Origin: Ruminococcus sp.
Lineage (GTDB): Bacteria > Bacillota > Clostridia > Oscillospirales > Ruminococcaceae
DNA length: 64,000 nucleotides
Assembly: GCA_017626015.1 (NCBI GenBank)
Contig: JAGAJO010000012.1
Location: 1-64,000, forward strand
Direction of reading: 5' to 3'
Shown here piece by piece: positions 23,354 through 32,452 of this stretch (the first letter of the stretch is position 1; every line of letters begins with the position of its first letter). The notes below the pieces were generated by a model. It was given only the letters and a program-made list of their open reading frames with translations, was not told where the DNA came from and ran no database searches. The position numbers and the translations under genes were made by a program.

Positions 23354-26158
23354 TTATTCTACCGATTTAAGCGACTCCACCATATCAACTTTTTTAAGCT
23401 TGAAGTGAAGTATAAGATTTACCAGCGCCGTAAATGCAAGGGTCATAAGCGCCCCGAAAAGATACGCCCACCACACAAGCTCACGGTTAAACATTACGAT
23501 ATCCACCTCCGAGGTTATGACCACGAAATAATGAAGTACCTTTCCCGCTGCAAATCCCATGAGTATTCCAAACACGGTGGAAATATAATTCTCACGGCAA
23601 ATATAATCCGAGGTCTCCTTATCGTAAAAGCCAAGGACCTTTACTGTAGCTATCTCCCTAACACGCTCGGTAATGTTTATATTTGCAAGATTATAAAGCA
23701 CAACAACAGCCAGCATTCCTGCACAGACGATAAGCAGCGCCACGATCGCATCGAGACTGTCCACAGAATTGAGAAATCCCCTGCTTGAATCCTCCTTGTA
23801 GGTAAGACCGTAAAAACGTTCGTCGGCTATCAGCTGAGATTTGAACTCCTCCTCGTCGGTATCCTCCTTTAAATTTATAAATGAAACATTGTAGTTTACC
23901 TTTTCCCCGAACGCCTCCTCGTAGGTCTCGGGAGTGATATAAATATAATGGATCGCATAATTCACGCTTATTCCCGATATTTTCAGATCTGCGGTTTTTC
24001 CTTCTCCGATATCGACGCTTATGAGATCTCCCTTTTTGAGATCCAGCATATTCGCCAGCTTCTGGGTAATTACGACCGAGCCGTTCTCTATATCAAGCTT
24101 TTCTCCGCTGTCAATATCTCTGAGCTGTATATACTTTTCCAGCTTATCAGGCTTACTTATTGCAAAAAGCGAAGCAGACTGTGATACGCCGTTATTCTCC
24201 GCAGTTGAATCCACGCTCTGCACAAGAATGTGATCGCCTATCTGATCTCTTTCCGAAAGCGCTCCGTCAAGCTCCTCCGCCGTAAAATCCGATCCGTTAA
24301 GCACGGCATAGCAGTCGTATACGAAAACCTCGTTGAACTGTTTGTCTGCAATGGTTTTTATGGAATTTTTCAGTCCGAAGCCTGTTACGATAAGCGCCGT
24401 ACAGCCCGTAACTCCCACCAGCGTCATGGCAAAGCGTTTTTTATACCTGAACAGATTCCGCATTGTGACCTTTGACAGAAAGCTCAGCCTGTTCCATATA
24501 AATCCTATCTTTTCAATAAGCACACGCTTTCCTGCGCGGGGAGGCTTGGGTCTCATAAGCGCACCCGGAACTGCTTTAAGCTCCCTGACGCAGGCGTAAA
24601 GCACTGCCGCACACACGCACAGCGCCGAAACTCCGCAGCAGGCAAGCATATAATCAGGCTTAAAGGGAGTTTTAAGCACCGGGATATTATACATGATCTT
24701 ATAGCTGTCATATATGATCCTTGGAAAGATCTGAAGTCCTGCTGCCGTACCTATGCACGCTCCCGCAGCTGCCGCCAGTGATGAATAAACAAGATACTTT
24801 GCGGCGATCCGCCCTGAGGAATATCCCAGCGCCTTGTAGGTCCCTATCTGTACACGCTGCTCCTCCACCATTCTTGTCATGGTGGTAAGACATACAAGTC
24901 CTGCGATAGCAATAAAAAACACCGGGAATACCTTGGCTATGGAGTCAATCTTCTGACTGTCCCCGTTAAACGAGGAATAATCAACACTTGCTTCAAATCT
25001 GTCAAAGCTGTATATTCCGGGAGTCTTCTGCTCCTCCAAAGTAAGCCGTGCAGAATCTATTTCAGCCCGTGAGCTTTCAAGCTGACTGCTGTACTTCTTA
25101 TGCGCAGTTTCCAGACCCGAAGCATGATCCTCGAGCAGCTCTCCTATTATCCCCTTGATCTTTTCATACTGTAATACCGAGGATCTTGCAAGATACTGCG
25201 CTGCGCTGCCCTCCTCGGCAGAATCGAGAGTTTTCTGCGCCTGAACTAGCTGCTTTTCGATATCCGTCTGCTGCCGCTTAAGTCCGTCCTCGTCAAGACT
25301 AAGCAGTCCCTCCAGCGATCCGGCGGTTTTTTCCGCATCGGAAAGCTTTTTCTGCGCACTCTCTAAAGCTTCGTCATAACGGGAATTAACGCTTTCTTCA
25401 AAGATCCTCACGGCGTCCTGTGAAAGCTCCTCCACCCTGTCACGGTATTCGTCGGAAAAAGGAGCAAGCTTATCCGCTCCCTCGAAGGTCACATACATTT
25501 CGGTGTAATAATCGCAAACAAATTCCGCCTCCGGCAGGAAAATATTGCTGACTATAGTTCCGTTTCCCACAGAGGTAGAATCCCTCTCGTAGCCTATGTA
25601 CATGGGCGATGTAACGATCCCCACTATCCTGTAGCTGCTGTGTGCCAGCGTTTCGGAAAGCTCCTTATCCTTGTCAGGCTCCTCAAGATCAAGCGTACCG
25701 CCTACCTTAAAGGTCTCGGGAGACGACATCTTGACCTCGACAGCACACTCACCCTCCTTCTCGGGCAGACGTCCCTCCACGAGGGTGAGCCTGTTCATTT
25801 TGTTGGGAGAGCTGTCATCCAGCGTTTCGTTATAAGAAAGACATTTCAGCACAAGATTCTGATTTTTGTAATAATAAAACACGTCCTTTGAATATGATGC
25901 GCACACGCCCGCAACGTTATCCGCTTTTTTTACGGCTTCAACGTCCCGGGATCTTATTCCTATTGTCGAAACGAGCTTCATATCCATCAGATAGTTGTCG
26001 TCGAAATAATCCTCCGCCGTCTGCACCATATCCGGCATTGTAGCCTTTATTCCTGAAAAAAAACCGCAGCCAAGGGCGACTATAGCGAAAATGGAAAGAA
26101 ATCTGCCCAGCGAATGTCTTATTTCACGAAAGGTATCCTTAATAAGAGCATTTTTCAA
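23354..26158 (-). CDS. FtsX-like ABC transporter permease, two-module type
   Basis: 934 residues. An N-terminal membrane helix (about 18-40) precedes a large extracellular region with a coiled coil (about 255-380). Then come two FtsX blocks of about three helices each (about 405-530 and 785-925), separated by a second extracellular domain. This is the YknZ/BceB-like or MacB-like mechanotransmission layout, usually driven by a separate ATPase. No ATPase gene is adjacent; neighbours are trpS and a small membrane protein, so the ATPase must be elsewhere. Likely lipid, peptide or envelope-stress related, but the substrate is unknown. Confidence 0.85.
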   Translation of the reverse strand: MKNALIKDTFREIRHSLGRFLSIFAIVALGCGFFSGIKATMPDMVQTAEDYFDDNYLMDMKLVSTIGIRSRDVEAVKKADNVAGVCASYSKDVFYYYKNQNLVLKCLSYNETLDDSSPNKMNRLTLVEGRLPEKEGECAVEVKMSSPETFKVGGTLDLEEPDKDKELSETLAHSSYRIVGIVTSPMYIGYERDSTSVGNGTIVSNIFLPEAEFVCDYYTEMYVTFEGADKLAPFSDEYRDRVEELSQDAVRIFEESVNSRYDEALESAQKKLSDAEKTAGSLEGLLSLDEDGLKRQQTDIEKQLVQAQKTLDSAEEGSAAQYLARSSVLQYEKIKGIIGELLEDHASGLETAHKKYSSQLESSRAEIDSARLTLEEQKTPGIYSFDRFEASVDYSSFNGDSQKIDSIAKVFPVFFIAIAGLVCLTTMTRMVEEQRVQIGTYKALGYSSGRIAAKYLVYSSLAAAAGACIGTAAGLQIFPRIIYDSYKIMYNIPVLKTPFKPDYMLACCGVSALCVCAAVLYACVRELKAVPGALMRPKPPRAGKRVLIEKIGFIWNRLSFLSKVTMRNLFRYKKRFAMTLVGVTGCTALIVTGFGLKNSIKTIADKQFNEVFVYDCYAVLNGSDFTAEELDGALSERDQIGDHILVQSVDSTAENNGVSQSASLFAISKPDKLEKYIQLRDIDSGEKLDIENGSVVITQKLANMLDLKKGDLISVDIGEGKTADLKISGISVNYAIHYIYITPETYEEAFGEKVNYNVSFINLKEDTDEEEFKSQLIADERFYGLTYKEDSSRGFLNSVDSLDAIVALLIVCAGMLAVVVLYNLANINITERVREIATVKVLGFYDKETSDYICRENYISTVFGILMGFAAGKVLHYFVVITSEVDIVMFNRELVWWAYLFGALMTLAFTALVNLILHFKLKKVDMVESLKSVE

Positions 26159-26182
26159 AGCAGATCTCCTCCTTACCTATTA

Positions 26183-27202
26183 TTATCTGGCGTCCACAAA
26201 ACCTACCTTGTGGTAAACCTTTGAAATCGTCCTCTGAGTGATCGACTGAGCCCTCTGAGCGCCCTCTGTATAGCACTCCTTAAGATATGCCTTGTCGTTT
26301 ATAAGTCTGTTAAACTCGTTCCTTATCGGCTCCAGACGATCAGCGACAGTTTCGCCCACTGCAAGCTTGAAATCACCGTATCCCCTGCCGGAAAATTCCG
26401 ATTCGATCTCACTGTAATTTTTGCCGGTAAAGCAGGAATATATCGTCATCAGGTTATTTATTCCGCCCTTGCCCTCGGCATACCTTACCTCCGCCTCGGA
26501 ATCGGTAACGGCTCTCTTGAATTTTCTGATGACCGTATCCTTATCGTCAAGAATAAAAATGCAGGCGTTGGGGTTTTCGTCAGACTTTGACATCTTCTTT
26601 GCGGGATCCTGAAGGCTCATGACCTTTTCTCCCGTTTTAGGGATATAAGGCTCCGGCAAGGTAAAGAAATCGCCGTATTTCTGATTGAACCTCTGAGCGA
26701 TATTTCTTGCCAGCTCCAGATGCTGCTTCTGATCTATCCCGATAGGAACAAGGTCTGCGTTATAAGCAAGAATATCCGCCGCCATAAGTACAGGATATGT
26801 AAACAGTCCCGCATTGATGTTGTCGGCGTGTTTAGCGGATTTATCCTTGAACTGGGTCATTCTTGAAAGCTCACCGAACTGCGTTGAGCAGCCAAGCACC
26901 CAGCTAAGCTCGGCATGACATTTGTTGTGGCTCTGAAAAAAAGCCACTGAACGCTGAGGATCGATACCGCAGGCGAGCATAGAAGCATAGGCTCTGAGAG
27001 AATTTTTTCTAAGCTCGGCGGGATCCTGCCTTACAGTAATAGCGTGAAGATCCGCAATGCCGTAAACGCAGTTATATTCGCTTTGCAGCTTATCCCAGTT
27101 TGATATCGCACCTATATAGTTACCCAGCGTAAAAGAATTGCCGGTAGGCTGAATAAGACTTAAAATAAGCTTTTTATCCTTTGAAAAATTTAGCTCGGAC
27201 AT
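26183..27202 (-). CDS. trpS: Tryptophanyl-tRNA synthetase
   Basis: A 339-residue class I synthetase charging tRNA-Trp. The HIGH-like motif TGNSFTLGNYIG is near residue 20 and the KMSKS motif (KKMSKSDENP) near residue 205; GIDQKQHLELARN lies between. Length and motifs are complete. ATG 27202 follows AAGGAGG. It lies in the middle of the six-gene operon; no T-box leader is visible, which fits an internal position. Confidence 0.96.
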   Translation of the reverse strand: MSELNFSKDKKLILSLIQPTGNSFTLGNYIGAISNWDKLQSEYNCVYGIADLHAITVRQDPAELRKNSLRAYASMLACGIDPQRSVAFFQSHNKCHAELSWVLGCSTQFGELSRMTQFKDKSAKHADNINAGLFTYPVLMAADILAYNADLVPIGIDQKQHLELARNIAQRFNQKYGDFFTLPEPYIPKTGEKVMSLQDPAKKMSKSDENPNACIFILDDKDTVIRKFKRAVTDSEAEVRYAEGKGGINNLMTIYSCFTGKNYSEIESEFSGRGYGDFKLAVGETVADRLEPIRNEFNRLINDKAYLKECYTEGAQRAQSITQRTISKVYHKVGFVDAR

Positions 27203-27228
27203 AAAATATCCTCCTTACTTAAAATCGG

Positions 27229-27711
27229 TCAGAACAGATCGTCATCCGAAAAAGGGTCGTCTCCCTCCGGATCCGAATAATCGTCAAGTCCGATCCTTCC
27301 GACTCTTATAAAATACGTCAGTGCGGAAATGATGAACACCGCAGGCGCAAAGATCAGTATTGCCTTCCCTGCGTTTTTGTACACTAACGCTCCCGCCAGC
27401 ATCAGAACAAGCACACCGGAAAAGTCAAAAGCCAGCATACAGAAATAGGTCCTTAGAGCCGATGCTGCCGGCTGTCTGTCCTCGTCCTCCCCCGCTCTGC
27501 CGCAGGTGTTTATGTCGCCCGCTTTAAAGATCAATATAACGGATACGATAAGCACGGCTGCCGACAGAATGAGGTTTACCGTGACCGCCCTTTCGTTTAC
27601 CGTTCCCCTGTCAAAAGCAATAATAAACACGTCAGCCGCTATACAGAAGGTCGTAGCCGCCGTACTGAGGGAGGTAAGCACGGCTTGAAAAGGCGTAAAA
27701 GGTAATTTCAT
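27229..27711 (-). CDS. Four-helix membrane protein of unknown function
   Basis: 160 residues from ATG 27711, which overlaps the end of the aminotransferase gene by a few bases, so translation is probably coupled. Four hydrophobic helices occur in two pairs, about residues 15-35, 45-65, 90-110 and 115-135. The tail is acidic (DDYSDPEGDDPFSDDDLF). It lies 26 bp upstream of trpS. No family recognised. Confidence 0.75.
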   Translation of the reverse strand: MKLPFTPFQAVLTSLSTAATTFCIAADVFIIAFDRGTVNERAVTVNLILSAAVLIVSVILIFKAGDINTCGRAGEDEDRQPAASALRTYFCMLAFDFSGVLVLMLAGALVYKNAGKAILIFAPAVFIISALTYFIRVGRIGLDDYSDPEGDDPFSDDDLF

Positions 27712-27715
27712 TAAA

Positions 27716-28909
27716 TCAATCACCAAACATTTCCTTGGAAAGCCTTCCAAGCTTTTCACAGCCTGCGATAAGCTGATCATCGGAAGGCGTAGAGAAATTA
27801 AGCCTGAAGGAGCTTGTCATATCTGACTCTGATATCATAAATGCACTTCCGGGAACTACGGCTACCTTGTACTCCTGCACCGCTCTGGAGCAGAACGACA
27901 TCATATCGCAGTCCTCGGGGAGTGTACACCATATGAAAAGTCCGCCCTGAGGCTTGATATAGGAAATGCTTCCTGAGAAGTTTTTCTCGATACTGTCGAT
28001 CATAAGTCCGCACTTGTGCTTGTAGATCTTTTGCAGACCCTCGATATGCTTATCCATATCGCACTCAGTGAGGAATCTGTAGGCAAGCACCTGCGCCCAG
28101 ATGTTGGTATGAACGTCGTCCACCTGCTTGCAGATGACCATTTTATTGATGATCTCCTTGGGTGCGCTTATATAACCGACTCTGATACCGGGGGCGAGGA
28201 CCTTGGAAAACGTTCTCGAATACGCTACTATGCCGTCCTTGTCCATGCTCTTGATAGACGGTACAGGCTCGCCCTCAAATCTGAGATCTCCGTAGGGGTT
28301 GTCCTCCAGTATAACTGCGCCATATTTTTTTGCAAGCTCGTAAACACCCTTTCTCTTTTCGAGAGAAGTAGTCCTTCCGGTAGGGTTCTGGAAATTAGGT
28401 ATAAGATAAATAAGCTTTACTCTTCCGGTAATGAGAGCCTCCTCCAGCTCCACAAGATCAACGCCGTCCTCACAAAGCGTTATTCCTCTCAGCTCGACAT
28501 TATAGGATTTGAAAGCGTTGAGCGAGCCGATAAAGCTGGGTGCCTCGCAGCAAAGGATATCGCCCGGATCGCACAGCACCTTAGTTATAAGAGCGTTCGC
28601 CTGCTGAGCGCCGCTGGTTATGATAAGATCGTCCCTTTCCGGATCAAATTCGCCCTTCTTCTCAAGCTTTTCCTTCAGCAGCGCTCTCAAAGGAGCATAT
28701 CCCTCTGAAATATTGTACTGAAGTGCAAGGATTGGGTCTTCCATGAATATCTCTTGGGAGATCCTTTTTACATCCTCCACCGGGAATGCCTCGGGAGCAG
28801 GGTTTCCCGCAGCAAGCGAGATTACCTCCGGATCGGAAGTGAACTTCAGGATCTCTCTTATCGCAGATGCCTGAAGATGCGAAACCTTTTCTGAAAAATT
28901 ATAATTCAT
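27716..28909 (-). CDS. PLP-dependent aminotransferase, 2-aminoadipate/MocR-like fold I
   Basis: 397 residues. The N-terminal VISLAAGNPAPEAFP, central LIYLIPNFQNPTGRTTS, ILEDNPYGDLRF and the PLP lysine in YSRTFSKVLAPGIRVGY place it with the class I/II aminotransferases close to LysN (2-aminoadipate or broad aromatic/branched substrates). There is no N-terminal DNA-binding domain. It is the first gene of the six-gene operon to ychF. Its substrate is not certain. Confidence 0.88.
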   Translation of the reverse strand: MNYNFSEKVSHLQASAIREILKFTSDPEVISLAAGNPAPEAFPVEDVKRISQEIFMEDPILALQYNISEGYAPLRALLKEKLEKKGEFDPERDDLIITSGAQQANALITKVLCDPGDILCCEAPSFIGSLNAFKSYNVELRGITLCEDGVDLVELEEALITGRVKLIYLIPNFQNPTGRTTSLEKRKGVYELAKKYGAVILEDNPYGDLRFEGEPVPSIKSMDKDGIVAYSRTFSKVLAPGIRVGYISAPKEIINKMVICKQVDDVHTNIWAQVLAYRFLTECDMDKHIEGLQKIYKHKCGLMIDSIEKNFSGSISYIKPQGGLFIWCTLPEDCDMMSFCSRAVQEYKVAVVPGSAFMISESDMTSSFRLNFSTPSDDQLIAGCEKLGRLSKEMFGD

Positions 28910-29082
28910 AAATCATACCTCTTTTACGATTTAAAATATATATTAATATTATATCATATATCCCACAAAAAATAAAGTGCCAATTACCACTTTTATTATT
29001 AATTAATTTCACTTTTTTAACAATCTCATGTGTGACACATAATTAAAAGCAGCACCGTCTTTTATAAACGATGCTGCTTCTC

Positions 29083-29325
29083 TCATTCTATGACCTGATA
29101 ATTTTCGGCGGCGTTTTCCTTTGTCGCATATTCGGAAACATTAAGCACCTTGACCTTAAGGGGCTTCTGTCCCAGATTTATTTCAATTTCATCGCCGACC
29201 TTCACATCGTAGGAAGCTCTGGCAGCCTTTCCGTTTACAAATATCCTTCCTGCGTCGCAGGCTTCATTGGCAACGGTGCGCCTTTTTATCAATCTTGTGA
29301 CCTTAAGGTACTTGTCAAGTCTCAC
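29083..29325 (-). CDS. rqcP: S4-domain ribosome quality control protein RqcP
   Basis: An 80-residue S4 RNA-binding protein (MRLDKYLKVTRLIKRRTVAN, FVNGKAARASYDVKVGDEI). This is the size and sequence type of YabO/RqcP, which binds 50S-peptidyl-tRNA complexes with RqcH to drive poly-alanine tailing. It follows hup and mazG here, similar to the yabM-yabN-yabO order of Bacillus. A terminator-like AGCAGCA...TGCTGCT hairpin follows at about 29050-29077. Confidence 0.9.
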   Translation of the reverse strand: MRLDKYLKVTRLIKRRTVANEACDAGRIFVNGKAARASYDVKVGDEIEINLGQKPLKVKVLNVSEYATKENAAENYQVIE

Positions 29326-29451
29326 GGTCTTACCCTCCTTACCGAAACGGATACTCGATCATAAAAGCGGTCTTATGCGTATGCGCCTATAGCAAAACAC
29401 AGAAAATAAGCTGACAAAAGTGATCGGTCAGGCTTTTTCAGATCGCCCGTA

Positions 29452-29730
29452 TTACTTCTTGTCAACGGCCTGCTTGAGAGCGCTGCCTGCCTTGAATGCA
29501 GGTACCTTTCTTGCGGGAACGTCTACAGGCTCGCCTGTTGCGGGATTCTTAGCTACCTTAGCAGCTCTGTCTCTTACCTCGAAGGTTCCGAAGCCTACAA
29601 GCGTTACCTTGTCACCCTTTGCAAGTACGTCTGTGATAGATTCAACTACTGCGGAAAGAGCCTTCTCAGCGTCCTTCTTGGAATAATCTCCCTTTTCTGC
29701 AATTACATTAATAAGTTCTGCCTTTGTCAT
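29452..29730 (-). CDS. hup: HU-type DNA-binding protein
   Basis: 92 residues starting MTKAELINVIAEKGDYSKKD, with GFGTFEVRDRAAKVAKNPATGE containing the DNA-intercalating arm. A nucleoid-bending homodimer. GGAGG precedes ATG 29730. It lies between mazG and rqcP, a placement seen in many Clostridia. Confidence 0.96.
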   Translation of the reverse strand: MTKAELINVIAEKGDYSKKDAEKALSAVVESITDVLAKGDKVTLVGFGTFEVRDRAAKVAKNPATGEPVDVPARKVPAFKAGSALKQAVDKK

Positions 29731-29786
29731 TTTTTATACCTCCAATATATTTTTAACGAACAATTGCTTATTCATTAATTACGTCG

Positions 29787-30569
29787 TCAATAGGCATACA
29801 GCTCGCCGGGAGCTGCAGCTGAAAGATCTCTGCCGCTCTTTTCAAGCCCTTCAAACCGGCTGATAAGATCATTGCTTGCTCCGGTCAGCACTTCCTCTGC
29901 GTCGCAGCCGCAGCGTCTTGCAAGATTTGCGCAAAGCATAAGCAGATTCCCGATATCTCCCGAAGGCTCTCTGCCGTCGGCAATATCGGCTTCCACCTGT
30001 TTCAGTGCCGATCTCACTGCACCTATAAGCTCGGCTTCTCCGTCTTCGCTGCCGCCATGGAAATCTATTCCCGCTCTTGCCGCACGTTTACCAAGCTTCT
30101 GCGCCCTCATAAGCGCAGGGAAATTTTTCGGCACGCTTTTCAGCGTATCCGTATAGCTTTCCTGTCCCTTAGTCTCCTTTTTAATGGCGTCCCAGTTTGA
30201 AAGAACCTTATCAACGGTGTCTGCGCTGACGTTTCCGAAAACATGAGGGTGCCTTACAATAAGCTTACGGCAAAGCTCGGTAATAACGTCCTCCAGCACA
30301 AAGCTTCCCTTTTCCTCCTCGATAACGGTGTGGAAAACCACCTGGAGCAGTACGTCGCCCAGTTCCTCCCTCATCATTTCGGGAGAATCGCAGTCGATAG
30401 CCTCCATTACCTCGTAGACCTCCTCAAGAAGGTCCTTCTTGATAGTCGCATGAGTCTGTACCTTATCCCAGGGACAGCCGTTTTCACTTCTCAGGACAGT
30501 GACCACGTCCACAAGATCGTCAATATCATATCTGTCCTTGGCAAGCAAAGCCTTGATTTTTTCTTCCAA
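29787..30569 (-). CDS. mazG: Nucleoside triphosphate pyrophosphohydrolase MazG
   Basis: 260 residues from TTG 30569, chosen because GGAGG lies 8 nt upstream; a longer in-frame ATG start has no ribosome site. MazG fold: GCPWDKVQTHATIKKDLLEE, then MREELGDVLLQVVFH (EExxD metal site), with a second degenerate helical half. It hydrolyses NTPs to NMP and PPi, removing damaged nucleotides. It follows the SpoVB-like flippase gene as yabN follows yabM in Bacillus, but lacks yabN's N-terminal methylase-like domain. Confidence 0.92.
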   Translation of the reverse strand: MEEKIKALLAKDRYDIDDLVDVVTVLRSENGCPWDKVQTHATIKKDLLEEVYEVMEAIDCDSPEMMREELGDVLLQVVFHTVIEEEKGSFVLEDVITELCRKLIVRHPHVFGNVSADTVDKVLSNWDAIKKETKGQESYTDTLKSVPKNFPALMRAQKLGKRAARAGIDFHGGSEDGEAELIGAVRSALKQVEADIADGREPSGDIGNLLMLCANLARRCGCDAEEVLTGASNDLISRFEGLEKSGRDLSAAAPGELYAY

Positions 30570-30627
30570 ATTTTTTACCTCCACAAATAAGGGTGCTTTA
30601 TTATAATAACTCAATTTCGCAAATATT

Positions 30628-32340
30628 TCAAGTAGTTTTTGGATTTTTTTTTGCAAAACAGCTTAATATCAGTTTTTTCGGCGTTTCGCACAATAAATAC
30701 AGAGAAATAAAGTACAAACTGCCTCCAATTGCTACAGAAACAAGGGTAACGATCCTGTGGTTCAGGTTAAACAGACCGGAGCTGCTCAAAAAATTCTCGC
30801 TGAGTCCCGCCGAAAGCATACACATCACTCCCGCATAAAGGGGCTTGATATAGGTCTCTGTGACATGACATCTTACATTTCCCATCCTGTATATAAAGAT
30901 CACCGACAGTATACACACAAATGCACAGGAAGCAAGCTCTGCATATGCTGCGCCTGCAAGACCAAGCTGAGGCTGTGAAACCAATAGGATATTAAGTATA
31001 AGCTTGACTGCTCCCCCGCCGATCATTACCGCAATTATTTTTTTAGGATCTCCGAGAGTCTGAAGCACTGTAAAGCAAGGCAGTGATATGGAAAGGAACA
31101 CGGCTGAAATACCCAGTATCCTCAGCGGCTGAACGGCGGCGCAGATCTCAGCGTTCCTGCCGTCAAAAAGAAATCTCAGCAAAGGCTCCGACAATGCGCA
31201 TATACCCAGACCCGAGGGAATAGCTATTACGCTTGAAACAGTCATCATATTTCTAAGCCCCGCCGAAAAGGTCTGCCTGTCTCCCCTTGCCCATGAATCC
31301 GCCAGCGACGGCAATGCGCTTTTTCCGAACATAGCCGTAAGGGTCGGCACAAGTCCGTACACCAGCGACGCAAGTCCCTCGTAGGAGCCGTACAGAAAAT
31401 TCGGCAGCTCCTCCGCCGATATCCCAAAGTCCAGAAACTTACCAAAGGGCGCTGCGTCTCTTGACATCGCATATCGTATGCACGGATTTATAGTAAGCAT
31501 ATCTATCATTCCCGTCATAGTTGTAATAACCGCCGCAAAAGCAATAGGCATTGCGCACTTCAGCAGGATCCTGCGGTGATGTGCGTAGCTGTCCATGACC
31601 TTATCGCTGTTGAGCATAGCCTTTGTTACCCCGTCGCCTTTTATTTTTGTACCTATCATAAGCGCCAGACACGCAAGTCCCGAAGCAAGGCTGGAGCCGA
31701 GGATCGCTGCCGCCGCAATAAAAGGCAGAGCTGCGTCTCCGGCTTCCTCTGCACTGCTACAGGCTATCCCGAAGACCTCTCCGCATACCGAATATGACAT
31801 CTTTGCACGGTCGGCGGTAAACACGGCAAATCCCAGCCCCAGGATCAGCTTGAAGATCGTCTCTGCAATTTCCGACAGCGCTGTGGGAAGCATATTTCTC
31901 AGTCCCTCATAGTATCCTCTTTCCACTGACATTGCCGTGCAGAAAACTACCGAGGGCGCAACGCAGACAAGAGCATATTTTGCACTGCTTTCCTTGATTA
32001 TGTACTCCGACAGCGGACCGCTTAGCAGTATTATAAATCCGCAGGCTGCAAGGCTCATTAAGCCGAAGGTAATATGAGCGGCTATTTTCTGCCTTCTGAG
32101 ATTGGAGAACCTTCCCAGCGCATAATTTTCGGCGGCAAGCCTTGCCATCGAAGACGGGATACCCGATACCACAATTGCAAAAACCGGCGTGAAAACAGAA
32201 AAAGCCGCTGAAAAATATCCCATTCCGGTACCGCCCAGAATATGTGTCAACGGTATCTTGAACATCAGTCCCAGAATTTTTGTAATAACCACCATACTCA
32301 GCAGAATAGCCGAGCTTTTAAGAAAGCTCTGTTTTTTCAC
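30628..32340 (-). CDS. SpoVB/MurJ-like polysaccharide flippase
   Basis: A 570-residue MATE/MVF-superfamily membrane protein with about 14 helices. It begins FLKSSAILLSMVVITKILGLMFKIPLTHILGGTGMGYFS (two short conserved blocks) and contains FYEGL-like YYEGLRNMLPTALSEI. It would flip lipid-linked cell-wall or spore-cortex precursors. It heads the spoVB-mazG-hup-rqcP group; 59 bp separate it from mazG. Confidence 0.9.
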   Translation of the reverse strand: MKKQSFLKSSAILLSMVVITKILGLMFKIPLTHILGGTGMGYFSAAFSVFTPVFAIVVSGIPSSMARLAAENYALGRFSNLRRQKIAAHITFGLMSLAACGFIILLSGPLSEYIIKESSAKYALVCVAPSVVFCTAMSVERGYYEGLRNMLPTALSEIAETIFKLILGLGFAVFTADRAKMSYSVCGEVFGIACSSAEEAGDAALPFIAAAAILGSSLASGLACLALMIGTKIKGDGVTKAMLNSDKVMDSYAHHRRILLKCAMPIAFAAVITTMTGMIDMLTINPCIRYAMSRDAAPFGKFLDFGISAEELPNFLYGSYEGLASLVYGLVPTLTAMFGKSALPSLADSWARGDRQTFSAGLRNMMTVSSVIAIPSGLGICALSEPLLRFLFDGRNAEICAAVQPLRILGISAVFLSISLPCFTVLQTLGDPKKIIAVMIGGGAVKLILNILLVSQPQLGLAGAAYAELASCAFVCILSVIFIYRMGNVRCHVTETYIKPLYAGVMCMLSAGLSENFLSSSGLFNLNHRIVTLVSVAIGGSLYFISLYLLCETPKKLILSCFAKKNPKTT

Positions 32341-32404
32341 TGCAAACCCTCCCGTCTGTTGCTCTTTAACATTTTATGTAGGGTTTGTCCCGAATATGCA
32401 GCAA

Positions 32405-32436
32405 AAAAGATCCGCCCCTTAAGAAGCGGATCTTTT
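32405..32436 (-). terminator. Terminator of the acidic-repeat gene
   Basis: AAAAGATCCGC (32405-32415) pairs with GCGGATCTTTT (32426-32436). On the minus strand it ends in a T tract, just past the stop at 32453. Confidence 0.85.
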
Positions 32437-32452
32437 ATATACCGATCAGAAT

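Noticed and set aside
26100-28909. T-box or other aminoacyl-tRNA-responsive leader for trpS
   Set aside because: trpS is preceded by only 26 bp and is internal to an operon; the upstream 28910-29080 stretch shows no T-box sequence.
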